This document shows positions 15,569-27,287 of a stretch of 64,000 bases of DNA, in pieces. The stretch is from Diphasiastrum complanatum (taxonomy: Eukaryota > Streptophyta > Lycopodiopsida > Lycopodiales > Lycopodiaceae). Below the pieces are notes generated by a model. That model was given only the letters and a program-made list of their open reading frames with translations, was not told where the DNA came from and did no database searches. Position 1 is the stretch's first letter. Every line of letters starts with the position of its first letter. The stretch spans positions 23,811,367 through 23,875,366 of the forward strand of contig CM055098.1 in NCBI GenBank assembly GCA_029204225.1, read 5' to 3'. A program made the position numbers and the translations under genes.

Positions 15569-16982
15569 TCAAGATAAATCATACTTGTGAACATTCCTCA
15601 CACATGTGAATTCTGGAAATTTTGTCAATTTGGCCAATGCACATGCATCACAAGGACTTGGCTCCTTGATCATGGACTTAGGTAAACCATGAGCTAGCTC
15701 CAACTTGCACATAGATTGCATGGCCTTGGAGTTGGGATGGCCCAACCTCCTATGCCATAGATCTTCATTTGAAAGCTTTCCTTGTAGCACAATATCCGAG
15801 CAAAGATTAGCATTTCCATTTCCATCGAGCTTGAATAACCTTCCAAAATGAGAACATGATGCTATTATATCATCATCTTTTGTGATCAAGCAAGTACCAT
15901 TTTTGAAATCTACTCGTAGACCACCATCGTTGACTTGGCCTACACTTATTAGATTTTTAGTCAAACTAGGAACATAGATCACATTATTGAGATCAAGCTT
16001 ATCTAGAGATATGATTTCTATGCCTTCTATCATACATTCCTCATCATTTGCTATATAGATACAACTTCTAGATCCTCTGTATGGTACAAGATTACAAAAA
16101 GAGTTTTTATCACTACTCATGTGGGATGAGGCACCACTATCTAGCCACCATACATTAGAATGCTTGAAAGAGGAAGATGAAAAGTTAGACATCATAAGTG
16201 AATCTTCTTTGTCACAAGGAGATTCATCTTCACAAGTGATGTTGGCTTGCTTTTTCCTTTTGTAGCATTGGGAGGCAAAATGCCCCTTCTTGCCACATGA
16301 GAAACAATTAACCTTGTACTTGTTCTTCTTCACATTGGATGAGCTTGGTTCCTCCTCGGATGTCTTCTCCATTGCTTTTGTGTTGTCCTTGGAGGAGTCT
16401 TTCCATTCTTCTTGTCTTTTCTCTTCTCCTTAAATTTGATGAAGAGTGCTTGATCTCAAATCTTGCCACTCGAGTTTGATGCCTATACTCCTCGGCTATC
16501 AAGACTCCTTGTAAGGCTTCTAAAGAGGGTAAATACTCTTTAATTGCATAAGATTTAACAATGGTATCAAAATCCTCACTTAATCCATTCAAAATAACTT
16601 GAACAATTTCTTTGGATTTGATAGAATCATCTATGCAACAAAGATCTTTACGGAGATCCTTGACTCTAGAAACATAGGATGAAGCACTTTCATCCTTTCT
16701 TTGAAAACTTTGAAAAATCATATTTCTTAGAGTAAGGACTCTTGAGGTGTTTTTAGACTCATAAATGGATTGAAGAGTACTCCATGCTTCTTGAGCATTG
16801 ACACAAGAGCTAATCTCTCTTAGAACTTCATTAGAGACATTTAGCTTTAAAAGATGAAGAGCAACACATGCTCTTTTCTTGAATTTGGGAATTTCTTGAG
16901 GATTAGTAGACTCCTCCTCATTTCCATTCACTATATCTATTAGATCTTGAAGTAAAGAATGGATTCTACCCTCACTTTCCAT
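15569..16982 (-). pseudogene. copia gag-protease-preintegrase (copia-3), 3' truncated
   Basis: A start codon at 16982 opens a 225-codon UBN2-type gag: an N-terminal helical region, then AWSTLQSIYESKNTSRVLTL, SSYVSRVKDLRKDL and LPSLEALQGVLIAEEYR. A frameshift near 16340 leads to a second frame (15569-16372). This has a zinc knuckle CFSCGKKGHFASQC, a protease WLDSGASSHMS, the conserved DLNNVIYVPSLTKNLISVG, GAG-pre-integrase LWHRRLGHPNS and CDACALAKLTKFP. It stops where the integrase core should begin, so the 3' two thirds are lost. The gag is the least damaged gag in the window. Confidence 0.92.
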
Positions 16983-17246
16983 GTACCATAATTTGTAGAA
17001 GTGAGTCTCTCACTTTGTTCTAATAGATAAGATCCCATTGAAGTCATGCCTAGAGAATTGATTTTGGCTTACTAAATGAATGTTTTCAGAGGTTCAAAAC
17101 TAATCGAATGTAGACTATTGATCACTTGGAATCAAGTAACAAATGATTGAGAACTCAAAGAAGGCCAAAAATAACAATTTCTAGGTGCTAGTCAAAATTT
17201 GCACTTAATTTTTCAAAGCACAACAATGTTCTTTTTGTCCCAAAGC
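16983..17246. other. leader-like or unassigned sequence upstream of copia-3 gag
   Basis: No ORF. Lies between the copia-3 gag start and the next copia remnant. A clear primer site or LTR was not found. Confidence 0.35.
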
Positions 17247-18766
17247 TTACAAAGAAATCTTAAGTGTTGGCCAACTTCTTGATAGTAGCTTTGCTAACTT
17301 CCAATGCAATGATCCTGGGTTCTGATTATATTGGCTTAGCCTGCATACTGCAAACGCTATACCAAGTCTAGTGTTGTTTGCTAGATATAACAATGATCTA
17401 ATCAGTCTACGATAGGGTGTTTTGGCCATTTGCTTCTCTTCCTCAAGATTCTGTGGACAATCTGCCTTGCTCAATATTGTTTTAGGTATCATGGGAGTAT
17501 GCACACCTTTGCATTAGATCATGTTGAAGTTTTCAATGATCTTTCGAGTGTACTTTTGTTGGCGAAGATGCAACTTACCACCTTCAAAGTCTCTCTCGAT
17601 CTGCAAGCCTAGATAGATTTTTGCTTCTCCTAGGTTAGCGATCTCAAATATTTCAGAAATGTCTCTTTTGACATCTGAAATTAACTTATCTCTCGTTGAG
17701 AAGATAAGTGTGTATAGACAGCTAGAATTATTATTTCATTTTGGACATGGTTGATATAGACATTTGATTCAACAAGTAGAGGTTTGAAGCCTAAGGAACA
17801 TAGTGCTTCGTCCTTCTTTCTATACCATTGTCTTGCTGCTTGTTTCAGACTATAAATATTCATGTGACATCCGTATTCTAGATATTCTTGGCTTACAAAA
17901 CCAAGTAGTCAGTCCATGAATAAGTCTTCTTCCAATTTTGCGTGCAAGAAAGCAGTCTTCTCATATGTTGTATGGATTTTCAGATCATGAGCCACTGCAT
18001 ATGCGAATAACAAACAAAGTGATGTATGTTTGACTACTGGTGAGAAAGTATCAGTGTAGTCGATCCCATACTTATGTGAAAAACCTTTAACAACCAACCT
18101 TGTTTTGTATCTGATGTTCTCTCCACCAGGACCTGTTTTGGTCTTGTAGATCCACTTGCATTTGACTGGTTTTCTGCCGTTAGGTATTGGTGCAAGTGTC
18201 CATACATTGTTCTTAAACATGGATGAAATTTCATCTTCCATTGTCTGAATCCAGTGATCTTTATATGGTCCATCAACAGATGTTTGAGGTTCGTCAGAGA
18301 AACCACAAAATTCTATGGCTGTATTAAAAACATCCTGACCATACCTTTCTGGTGGTTTTCGTTGTCTGTCTGATCTTTTCATAAGTGATTTCGAGCTTGA
18401 TTCTATAGGTTTCGAGTTTGATTTTGATTTGACTTTGTCTACAAGAATTTAAGTTGGTGATTCGAGTCTATCAGGCACTCGATCTCGACCTCTCTCTGAA
18501 TTTGGTAATTCTCTTTCATCTTCTGCTTGCTTTACTTCTATTGTCGCTGGTAGCTCATGATAGTTTTTGAGAATTTTATAGCCGACTAGATCACTATCTG
18601 CTATGTATCTTGACTTGTCAAATTTAACATCTCGAACTACTTTTATTCTACCAGTTTCGGGTACATAGACTCGATAATATGACGAATGTAACTCGAATCC
18701 TACCATAAAACCTTGTTCTATCTTTTCATCAAGTTTCTTTCTAAGTTTGTCTGGTACTCCAAATCT
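17247..18766 (-). pseudogene. copia integrase C-terminus, linker, RT and connection (copia-4)
   Basis: From right to left: VGFELHSSYYRVYVPETGRI (integrase C-terminal domain), linker, RKPPERYGQDVFN, FCGFSDEPQTS, KCKWIYKTKTGPGG, LVVKGFSHKYGIDYTDTFSP, then SLKQAARQWYRKKDEALCSL. The YVDD box is degraded to AVYTHLSS, and the conserved C-terminal RT motif reads TPYRRLIRSLLYLANNTRLG. Frameshifts separate three pieces. It is related to the + strand RT at 9.1-9.8 kb. The right edge is joined directly to gypsy integrase at about 18768. Confidence 0.85.
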
Positions 18767-18768
18767 GA

Positions 18769-19308
18769 TTATAATTCATACAGAAACTTGGCCATAGATT
18801 TCGCATCAGCAACTTTGACAGCTTTTGCTTCAACCCACTTGGTCGTATCATCAATTGCTACGATAATGTATTGGGTCTGAGATCCTTGCGTGGCAAGATG
18901 AATAGGACCAACATAATCCAGTCCCCATTTTTCACATGGTGCTTGCAATAAAACCAGATGCAAGGGTTCATAGTTTTGTCGAGTAGGTTGTCGTGTTCGC
19001 TGGCAAACATCACATGCCTGAATAAAATTTTCTATGTCCGTATGAAGCGTAGGCCACCAACAACCTGATTGCAAAAGTTTGTGAACAGTGATATCTGTAG
19101 AGAAGTGTCCTCCGCCCATGCCATCATGTGAAAACATGATTAAATCTGGGACATGCTGTAAAACACATCTTCGTAGAATATTGTCTGATCCACGATGATA
19201 CAATTGTCCTGCAATCAATTGATAAGGTTGAGCCTTATGAATCAATTGTCTCTTTTGTACTTTTGTCAAGGAGTCATTCAGTTGTCCCTGGTAATTCATC
19301 ATCCACAC
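18769..19308 (-). pseudogene. Ty3/gypsy integrase N-terminal half (fragment 1)
   Basis: A 180-codon open frame. It holds an H2C2 zinc-binding region (GGGHFSTDITVHKLLQ, WWPTLHTDIENFIQACDVCQ) followed by the start of the DDE core (KWGLDYVGPIH, YIIVAIDDTTKWVEAKAV). It ends before the second Asp. The right end is at 19308, where GKLYHR-type upstream RNase H is missing. It resembles fragment 2 at 20.6-21.9 kb (KWGIDL, WVEARATKDAN). Confidence 0.85.
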
Positions 19309-19888
19309 GTAAAAATGTCCGACAGAAAAAGATGTTTAGATGGTAGTCAAGGAGTCAAAAATGTGTGCAAAGCGAAGGATGAAGGTGACGGAATAATGTT
19401 GGGGATGCAAAAAATTTAAGGTATAATGTCCGAGAGAAGAAGATGTTTAGATGGCGGTTAAGGATGGAGATGTTGAGAAGATGGGTAACTGTGGAAATGG
19501 AATTGTGGAGGTGGTGAAGGAACTGGAAAAAACGGAGTGTTTTATGTTGATAATGTTGTTTTCAATAGTGTAACGGGAGCGTGATGTATGTTTGCGTGAC
19601 ATTACCCCTTAGATGTGCGAAAAGTTTCAAATTGATGTGTTGTCTGCAGGCGATGTTAGATTCTGAAAGATTGGTGATGGCACTCTGAATGGTGATTAAA
19701 CCACGATGGTGGATACTCGGTGGAGGTGGAGTGTAAGCAAAGACAGAATCATGTAATAAGAGAGCACCAAAATCGAACACGTGAACACGAAGATCGCCAA
19801 CAGATAGTCGCAAGAAACTCAAGAATTTGCACTTCACTGAGGTGCGAATGGTGTCATTGTCATGTTATTTATGGACACCGTCATCTAG
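19309..19888. other. unassigned sequence with a duplicated motif
   Basis: Contains two copies of ATGTCCGASAGAARAAGATG followed by TTTAGATGGYRGT (near 19315 and 19425). No coding support. Confidence 0.4.
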
Positions 19889-20214
19889 CTTCGGTCGAGA
19901 TGTCACGTGACGGCTCCGTTGAGTTTGAATTGAAACCTCCAGTTGAGATTTGAGTGGAATGCTCCGGTTGAGATTTGAGTTGTGGCCTCCGGTTGAGATT
20001 TGACTGGAGTGCTTCGGTTGAGATTTGAGTCGTGGCCTCCGGTTGAGATTTGACTCGTGGGCTCCGGTTGAGATTTTAGTGGAATGCTCCGGTTGAGATT
20101 TGAGTCGTGGCTTCTGGTTGAGATTTGAGTCGAGGCCTTCGGTTGAGACCCTAAACCCTAAACCCTAAACCTATCGGTTGAGATTTGATAGAAACCCGTC
20201 GGTTGAGATCTGAC
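19889..20214. repeat. 25-bp minisatellite with embedded telomere-type repeats
   Basis: About 13 tandem 25-bp units of consensus CTCCGGTTGAGATTTGAG plus a variable 7-bp end. One late unit is interrupted after GGTTGAGA by three CCCTAAA units (20149-20172), after which the 25-bp pattern resumes. Confidence 0.92.
20149..20172. repeat. interstitial telomere-type repeat (CCCTAAA)3
   Basis: Three perfect Arabidopsis-type telomere units plus CCT lie inside the minisatellite. Too short for a telomere; it is an interstitial motif. Confidence 0.9.
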
Positions 20215-20613
20215 ATAAGTTATGTATGGAGGAATGGAGCTGTGTGGTGCAAGTGAAGAAGTCCAGGTGGGAAAATATGACTGTGGCTCAAATTAGAAGT
20301 TTTTATGGGAAAGAAGTATCTCAGTGATTGGATGTATGCTTAATTGAGAATATTGAGATATCATACAAACAGAAAGGAGATGAGCCTAAACTGTGACAAA
20401 TCTTGTTCTTATGATGTAGTCTATCATTTGTTGACCTAGAACATTCATGACAAATGGGCATTTATAGAAAAAGAAGATGCACAAAAAGTAAATAAGTACA
20501 GGCATGAATTATAAAACAAGAAAAGGATACAAAAATAGGCATGCAAAAAGACAATAACAAAGCAAGGAAAAAAAGAAAATAAAAAATGTAAAATATATAC
20601 CAAGGGATTACTG
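20215..20613. other. unassigned sequence
   Basis: AT-rich, with no supported ORF or repeat. It lies directly downstream of the gypsy fragment 2 stop. Confidence 0.35.
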
Positions 20614-21930
20614 TTAAACTAAGTCAACAAAAAACAACTCCTCGTAATACCGTCGTAGATGACCATCGTTGACAACAGCGTCTAGGAGTATTCCGTCAAG
20701 TGTTTGCAGTTGGACTGCACCATTAGGAAGGATTTTATTGATAACATACGGTCCCTCACTTCGGAATTTCAATTTGTCGGGGTGTTTTGTTGATGTATAA
20801 AGAAACGCCTGACGGTCATGCCAGGGACTTTGACATCTTTTGTTAACTAGTTGTGCATGGTAAGATATGAGTCTTGTCTCGCATAATTGGACTAACGTAA
20901 ATAGCCTGGTCTTGACTTGTTGCTCAATTGTAGCTTTCTCACAAAGATCTGTAGAGAAGGCTTCCATGACTCTTAGAGAAGGTACTAAGAATTCTACAGG
21001 CATTACCGCCTCTTGGCCATACACTAGATGGAATGGGATAACCCATCCAATGGCTTTCTTTGGGTTGGTGCGATAAGCCCAGATAGCTGAGAAGAGTTTT
21101 GTTTCCCAGTCAGAGCAACTGGTTTCAACTATCTTTGTCAATATCTTACATATCGTCTTGTTAGTTGATTCGGCCTGGCCATTACATCTAAGATAGTATG
21201 GTGTACTCTTTCGGTGAACTACAAGGCAATGGTGTAGCAAATTATCAATGACAACATTTAAAAAGTGCGTGCCACAATCACTAACTAGCTCTATAGGACA
21301 ACCAAAACGTGTTTTAATGTTTTTATAAAGAAAACGCGCTATAGTCTTTTCGTTGGCGTCCTTTGTTGCCCGAGCCTCAACCCATTTAGTGGCGTAATCT
21401 GTGGCTATTAGGATATAACGGGCTTGGGTGTGTTTCGCTGCTGGGCTGATTGGTCCAACCCAAGTCAATTCCCCATTTATGGAAGGCTTCGCCTTCTATA
21501 ATGGGAGTCAAAGCTGTTAAGTCTGCTTGCATATTTTTCTTGGCTCGCTGACAGACATCACATGTTTTAATGACAGCAAATGTGTCTTTAAATAATGATG
21601 GCCACCACAAGCCTGCTCGAAAGATAATCTTAGATGTCGCTTCAGTAGAGAAGTGACCACTGCCAATGCCCTCATGAGCCTGAGATATGATAGGCCGTAT
21701 GTACATCTTCGGATAATACCGTCAATGCCCCTTTTGTAAAGTTGTCCTACTATTAGTTGAAAGGGCGCTGCTTTAAGTAAAAATTTCTGTTTTATAGCTG
21801 TATTCAGGCCTTTTTTGAGTCTTCCTGTCGTTAGAAACTGAGTGATCTCCTCAGCCCATAAGGGTGTAGCATCAATCTGAAAAAGACATGCATAAAGAAA
21901 ATCATCATTTGTAGAATAATTGATCAGACA
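20614..21930 (-). pseudogene. Ty3/gypsy integrase and C-terminus (fragment 2)
   Basis: Read leftward from about 21930: ATPLWAEEITQFLTTGRLKK, KAAPFQLIVGQLYKRGIDG, then zinc-binding GSGHFSTEATSKIIFRAGLW with CDVCQRAKK. The DDE core follows (YILIATDYATKWVEARA; LVSDCGTHFLN, second Asp; RCNGQAESTNKTICKI, third Glu) and a C-terminal segment RSEGPYVINKILPNGAVQLQ. A frameshift near 21450 splits it. The C-terminal 285-codon frame is otherwise open to a TAA at 20614. Tat/Athila-like gypsy integrases have this HxYxR...CxxC layout; the exact clade is inference. Confidence 0.9.
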
Positions 21931-22289
21931 GATCTTGATTCTACCACCAAAGTGCGCAGTTTACTTGACAAAGGATGAGAAAGAAACGGACGCGGACTCG
22001 TAATTTTTCTATTCGTGATCAACACGAAAGATTCACGAAAGATTTATGAAACAGTGTCTTGTTTAAGTATCAGAAGTCGCAAAACTATCTCGGACAGTTC
22101 GCGAAAAATTCTAGCTTCCTTCAAGCTCAACAATTGTCATCTGTCGCGAACAATTCGCGAAAGACGAAAATGTCGTAAAGAGACAAGTGTCGCGAACAAT
22201 TTGCGAAACACGAAGCTGAGACAAAGAGACAGACTATCGCAAAATATTCACGAACATAATTTATTTGAGCCTGTAAATAGAGCGTCTAT
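21931..22289. other. sequence rich in CGCGAAMAATTCGCGAA-like repeats, possibly LTR U3
   Basis: Several copies of TTCGCGAAA and GTCGCGAACAATT occur at about 22030-22250. They may be U3 repeats of the LTR that follows. Confidence 0.4.
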
Positions 22290-22699
22290 TTGAATATCAA
22301 CCGTCATAAACGATTAGATTTCTATTGTTATAGTAAATAAAAGGTTAAAAGACCTGTCTTGTAGCAATATAAATACATTTGCACTACTCGTTGAAAACGT
22401 CTCAATCAAAGACACAACAACGAGATACGACAACAAGAAATGTATATTGATGAATCAGAGTCAGAGTTATAAAAATTCGGTTTTGATGAATAGTTTCTTA
22501 TTGTCTAAATTGTCTTAAGTTGTCTCATACTTCTGCATATAGTATCTTACTTTCGCATATGCACGCATATTCAATCAAAATAAATATGTTCTATTAGTAC
22601 ATAGATTAGATAAATCGCGATTGAAGACATTGATATTAGTTTGATTTATTTGAATTTGCATCGTGTTCTCTATGGAAGAATAATTACTATTTTTTCTAC
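22290..22699 (+). repeat. 5' LTR of copia-5 (left border uncertain)
   Basis: Ends ...TTTTTTCTACA immediately before a primer site at 22700. A TATA-like AATATAAATA lies at about 22366. The left end is not determinable from one copy. Confidence 0.6.
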
Positions 22700-22714
22700 A
22701 ATGGTATTAGAGCC
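22700..22714 (+). other. primer binding site of copia-5
   Basis: ATGGTATTAGAGCC, one mismatch from the tRNA-iMet type site TGGTATCAGAGC, directly after the LTR CA end. Confidence 0.75.
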
Positions 22715-24608
22715 ATGGAATTAAGAGTTGATACAGTGCTATCTTCGAATACACCCATCAGTAAGCCGCTATTTGGAGGTTATTCAGAATTAAAAAAAAT
22801 GTTGTCGATCACCAATATTCAAGCTAAGATCACTACAATCTTGGACCCAGAAGGTTCAAAGTACTTGATTTGGAAATTAAAGACTTCACTCTTGTTGAAG
22901 GGCGAAGGTCTATGACAATGGGTAGAACCAATTGAGGAAAAACCAAAAGCTACTCCTGGCAAAGAATTTCGAGAATGGAGTCTAAAAAATGACAAAGCTA
23001 TAAAAATTATCGCGTCTTCAGTGCATGACAATATAATGCTGGATCTTACATCAATTTCAAACACAAAGAATTTATGGAAAGAATTGCAAACCAAGACTCG
23101 ATCTCGTAATCAGATCATGTTCTTGGAAGACCAATTAACTTACCTACAGTGGGCGACAAAGACCTGAACACATTCGTGCGAAAGATTAAAGATCTATTTA
23201 GTTCCTTGCAGAATTCTGGTGCTAAATATACAATTTCTAAGGAAAAACAACTTAGTTATTTTCTTCGGGCCCTACCCAGGTCATTCCACACAACTCGAAC
23301 CTTATTGGCGAAAGATGCGACAATGACACTTCAAAAGGCAATAGACGGAGTAAAGGAAGAAGTAGAAGCTCGTGAACGCTATGACGAAAATGGTGATTCA
23401 AAAAATGCTCTATTTACTCAGAAGAATAAATCTTCTAGGAAGTCTAAGTTTAAGAGGGAGTCGTCTAAAAGGAATGAGTCTAAGACTAATGAACAAGAAT
23501 CTGGAAAACAACAAAAGAATTATGGTGATAAGAAGATCTGCAACAGATGCAGAAGATCAGGTCACACAGAAGAAAAGTGTTAGCTAAATCCAAAGATTGA
23601 ATGTATTCATTGTCATCAACGGGGTCATTCAACAATAGACTGTTATCAGAATCCCAGAAACAAAAAGGAGCAGAATCGAAGTGAACCTTCAGATTCAAAC
23701 TATGTCGAAGACAAAGCAGAATACTCCAGAGCAGCATAAGACATGGCAACAAGGAATTCAGTAGCTTATTAGTACTGATCTATGCTGTTCATCTAATTCA
23801 ATTCGAGAAGTAGTACTTGATTCGGGAGCCACCTCACATTTTGTTTCCTCAAAACAAATTTTGTCTGAGCACAAGAAGATGAACGATTCAAAGTTCATTA
23901 TACTTGGAGACGGTTCTAAACACGTGGTTGATGGAACTAGTGTATTATGGCTAGACACAAATCAAGGAGACAAGAAATTGGAGGAAGTTCTCTATGTCCC
24001 TACTCTTGATAAAGATATTCTATTTGTAGCTAAGATAGTTGATACAGGCATGTCAGTTACCTTCACAAAGAACTCTTGTAAATTGTTCGAGGAAGATTCT
24101 GATAACCTGATTGCTAAAGGCAGCAGAGAAGGAAATTTGTATCACCTGAACATTCGAACAAGTCAATCAAACTCAAGAATCAACAGATGTACTGTGGCAC
24201 AAAAGGGTATGTCATATGAACATGGAAGCCTTGTACCAAGCTAATAAAAGTCAGAGAAATCAAGGAGTTGAAATAAAAAATAGAGATATTTGAACTACCT
24301 GCGAAGCCTATCTTAAGGCAAGATGAGTAGAACACCTTTCAGTAAGAATGTTAATAAAGCAACTAAGGTACTTGAAATTGTGCATTCAGATATTTGTGGA
24401 CCATTCGAAATATTGTCGTTGGGTGATGCAAAGTATTTCATTACGTTTATTGATGACTTCAGCAAGTTCGATGTAGTATACTTCATTCGTACCAAATCTG
24501 AAGCTTTCGAAAAATTCGTTGAGTATATGAGTTGAGCTGAGAAGCAGACATGCAATAAACTGAAGCAAATTCGCACAGATCGTGGAGGTGAGTACATTTG
24601 GGATGGAT
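22715..24608 (+). pseudogene. copia gag-protease-integrase (copia-5), 3' truncated
   Basis: ATG at 22715 opens a gag (YLIWKLKTSLLLKGEGL, stop, WSLKNDKAIKIIASSVHD, QLTYLQ). Its C-terminal half is at 23149-23583 (LNTFVRKIKDLFSSLQNSGA; FLRALPRSF). Two zinc knuckles follow, CNRCRRSGHTEEKC (stop after it) and CIHCHQRGHSTIDC. Then come a protease with LDSGATSHFVS, the conserved EEVLYVPTLDKDILFVAK, and the start of the integrase core (LEIVHSDICGPFE, FITFIDDFSKFDVVYFI, KQIRTDRGGEY). Stops and frameshifts are frequent and the GAG-pre-integrase HxxxH motif is lost near 24200-24300. The sequence breaks off near 24608. Confidence 0.9.
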
Positions 24609-26205
24609 GATATCGGTGTACCAACCAATGCACAAGGTCGATTCCAAGACCTAATATTTATTTCATTTTCCCTTTAGTTTGTGCAAGGAGCCATAGGACT
24701 AATGATCTTGGTGGCCAAGTGCCTAGTGTCTACCACTCATTGCATAACACAAAGGCATTTGGAAGAATTCTTCCTTTGTGTGTTCAAACTAAAAGAAGTT
24801 TTAGATTACTCACAAGTGCCTTTAGCCTCATCCTTTTTTGTAAAACTTGGCACTTGCGATGATGCACAGACCACCCATATTTAGACCTCACCTGTCAGTG
24901 TTAAGTGGAGTGGTACAATGTGATTGGTCGTGTGGGAATCCGTTGCCTTGTCATTGGCCCATTTTTCTTAAGTTGGAGGTGTCAATCTAACATGCTATGT
25001 GAAGCCTTGAGATTAAAACAAAATTCACTTGGGAAGGGCCTGGGCAAGAAGTATGAAACACCATCAGGAATTGATGATACTAGAAGGACACGAGTGAAGA
25101 GAGCCTAGACTCTTTGGTGTTTTTGAAGACAAGAATGGGGGAGATTTGCGATGGAACACGTAAGGAAGGCCAGCCCGATCCATCTTCTTCTGCTGCTTTT
25201 CTTCGATGGCGCATCCTTCGCAGAGCTTTGCTTCCCACATCAGGTAGGTCCTTCCGTCCTTTTTGCCTTTGGCGCTTTCCTTGTACCTCTCCACTGTCCA
25301 AAAAGATAACTAACTATGGTGCATTTTGTCACTCTTGTTCATCGGATTTAAGAATCAGAGTCCTGCCCACTCTTTCCTGCTCAGGAATTCAATGGTATTT
25401 GATGGGAAAACCGCCTTTGGAACATGTTGAGTGATAGGTAGAAATGATCAGAACTCACTGTCAATTAAGCAGGGAAGCCTGAATTATCTAACCCTAGCAA
25501 CCTCCTACGCATCCGAAAATATTAATTTTCGTGTCTAGGTTCTGAAGTATTCGCTTCGCCAACTCAGAAGTTTTCATCCTCACTTACATATAGGTGTGAG
25601 AAGGTGTAAGTGAGAACTCAGACGACATCAATTATTCTTCGTTGCTTGCCTTAGCTACATGTAGGCTCGAGGATACGTCTTTGAGGCAGGGCTACAATCT
25701 ATTCATGTGGAAAGTTGAGACCTGAATGTTTCCTCTTTAACTCCTACAATTGGCTCAGGAGTCCTTCTGTGATAAACCTTGATATTTTGGCACTATCTAT
25801 GACATCCTTTTTCATCCAATTCTAAACAAATAGATGCTGTACAAGGTCGAATTTTGGTGTTGTCCTACATGATGGCGTAAGAATTATCATGCATTTCTGG
25901 AATAAACATGTTCTTCAAACCCGCACTATCAGAATTGCAAATTGTACCAGCCAATATATCATAGTTTTTTTAGTACTCCATAGGAATACTGCATTATAAT
26001 CTTTCAAGTGACTTGACATACTCAAGATCTAGGGCCATTTTTCGAGGAACATCAGAAATGGAGTCCAATAATTTCACTTCAGACAAAGCATCAGTCACAT
26101 GATTATCCACATCTTTTCTGAACAATTAAAAAAAATCAAAATCATGTTGATTATCAAGCCTTCGAGCTTGGTGTTTCAATTTGCAAGAGCTTCATTGGTT
26201 TGTTG
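24609..26205. other. unassigned sequence
   Basis: Several frames of 60-106 codons are open but none carries a recognisable motif. A minus-strand frame near 25100-25290 has LCEGCAIEEKQ, faintly like a copia GAG-pre-integrase CxxC. The minus strand near 26080-26100 reads HVTDALSE, faintly like a gypsy RNase H end. Neither is strong enough to call. Confidence 0.3.
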
Positions 26206-26456
26206 CAGGGATGCGCATCCGGGGTTTTTTCCCATTTTTGCGCCCGCGTCCGGCGCCCAGGCGCGTCCTTGTTTGACCCTTGGGCGAGGGGTCGGGCATG
26301 TCCATTTTTTTTTAATTTAATTTGTTTTTTAAAAACCTAAAATAGACGTAAAAAAATTTAAAGAATAAAAATTTGCGCCCACCCTGGACGCACCCGGGCG
26401 CGCCCGCGTCCGCAAGCGTCCGGACGCGCGTCCCGGCCCGGGGTCCCCTACCTTAG
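26206..26456. mobile_element. GC-rich non-autonomous hAT-like element (MITE-A)
   Basis: About 250 bp flanked by the direct repeat GTTTGTTG (26198-26205 and 26457-26464), an hAT-type 8-bp target duplication. The left end is CAGGGATGCGCATCCGGGG. Both ends carry GC-rich GCGTCCGG/CCGGACGC subterminal repeats, while the middle is AT-rich. The terminal inverted repeats are imperfect. A second relative starts at 54222 (CAGACATGAGGGTCCGGGC). Confidence 0.65.
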
Positions 26457-26464
26457 GTTTGTTG

Positions 26465-26784
26465 TAAGCAACAATTTCAAAAGGCTCTTTTTTTGTAGCA
26501 AATGCTGCCAGATTTTAACACATGAACAGTGACTAGTAACACAGTTTCATAATGGGATAGTTTAATTCTACTAGATTAATTCTCCTACTTTCATAAGCAG
26601 TCATATGCCCTCCTTGTTAACCATTGGGATTACATAAAACATAATGAGAGTGACCACCAAGCAATCTCCAACTAAGATAATTGAAAAGAACTGAAGTAAA
26701 CCGAATCACAAGCTAATACATGAGTAAAAGTACTCCCTATAGAAGAACTCTTCACATAGTTGTTGTGCATGGGTTAGCATGTAA
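26465..26784. other. unassigned spacer between two small hAT-like elements
   Basis: AT-rich, no coding support. Confidence 0.4.
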
Positions 26785-26792
26785 CTCTAAAG

Positions 26793-27287
26793 CATAGAAC
26801 CCACGGTTCTCAGAACCGTGGGTCCTGGGAACCGTGGTGGGAACCGTACCACGGTTCATGAACCGTGGTACGGTTCCTGTAGTTTATTTAATTAATTAAC
26901 TAATCATTTTTTTGTTACCCCTTTTCCCCCCTTTAATTATTTCATTGTTTTTGGCCCTCATTTCTCTGTTTTGGCACTCATTTCACTATTGTTTTTGGCA
27001 CTCATGGCACTCACTGTTTTTGGGCACTCACTGGTTTTGGCCCTCACTGTTTTTGCCACCCACTGTTTTTGCCCTCACTGTTTTTGCCACTTATGGCACC
27101 TCATGGCACTCACTGTGTTTGGCCCTCATTTCACTGATTTTGTCATTTTTAAGCATTTTTTTGGCTATTTTTGGGGGCGGGAAAATTAAAAAAAAAATTA
27201 ATTAATTCACAGTTCCAACTATAATTTTCTGAGAATCGTACGGTTCTTAGAACCGTGGTGAACCGTACACGGTTCATTAATTCTATG
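26793..27287. mobile_element. non-autonomous hAT-like element (MITE-B)
   Basis: 495 bp flanked by CTCTAAAG (26785-26792 and 27288-27295), a perfect 8-bp target duplication. Terminal inverted repeats are CATAGAA at both ends. The subterminal regions are packed with inverted copies of GAACCGTGG, including the palindrome GAACCGTGGTACGGTTC at 26860-26876. The interior holds a degenerate repeat of CACTCACTGTTTTTGGCC (about 26945-27140). There is no transposase. Confidence 0.82.

Noticed and set aside
19889-20214. CRISPR-like array of short repeats
   Set aside because: Units are contiguous with no unique spacers of constant length; it is a minisatellite in plant DNA.
25064-25294. Minus-strand frame with CEGCAIEEKQ
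   Set aside because: Only a short CxxC resemblance to copia pre-integrase; not enough to call.
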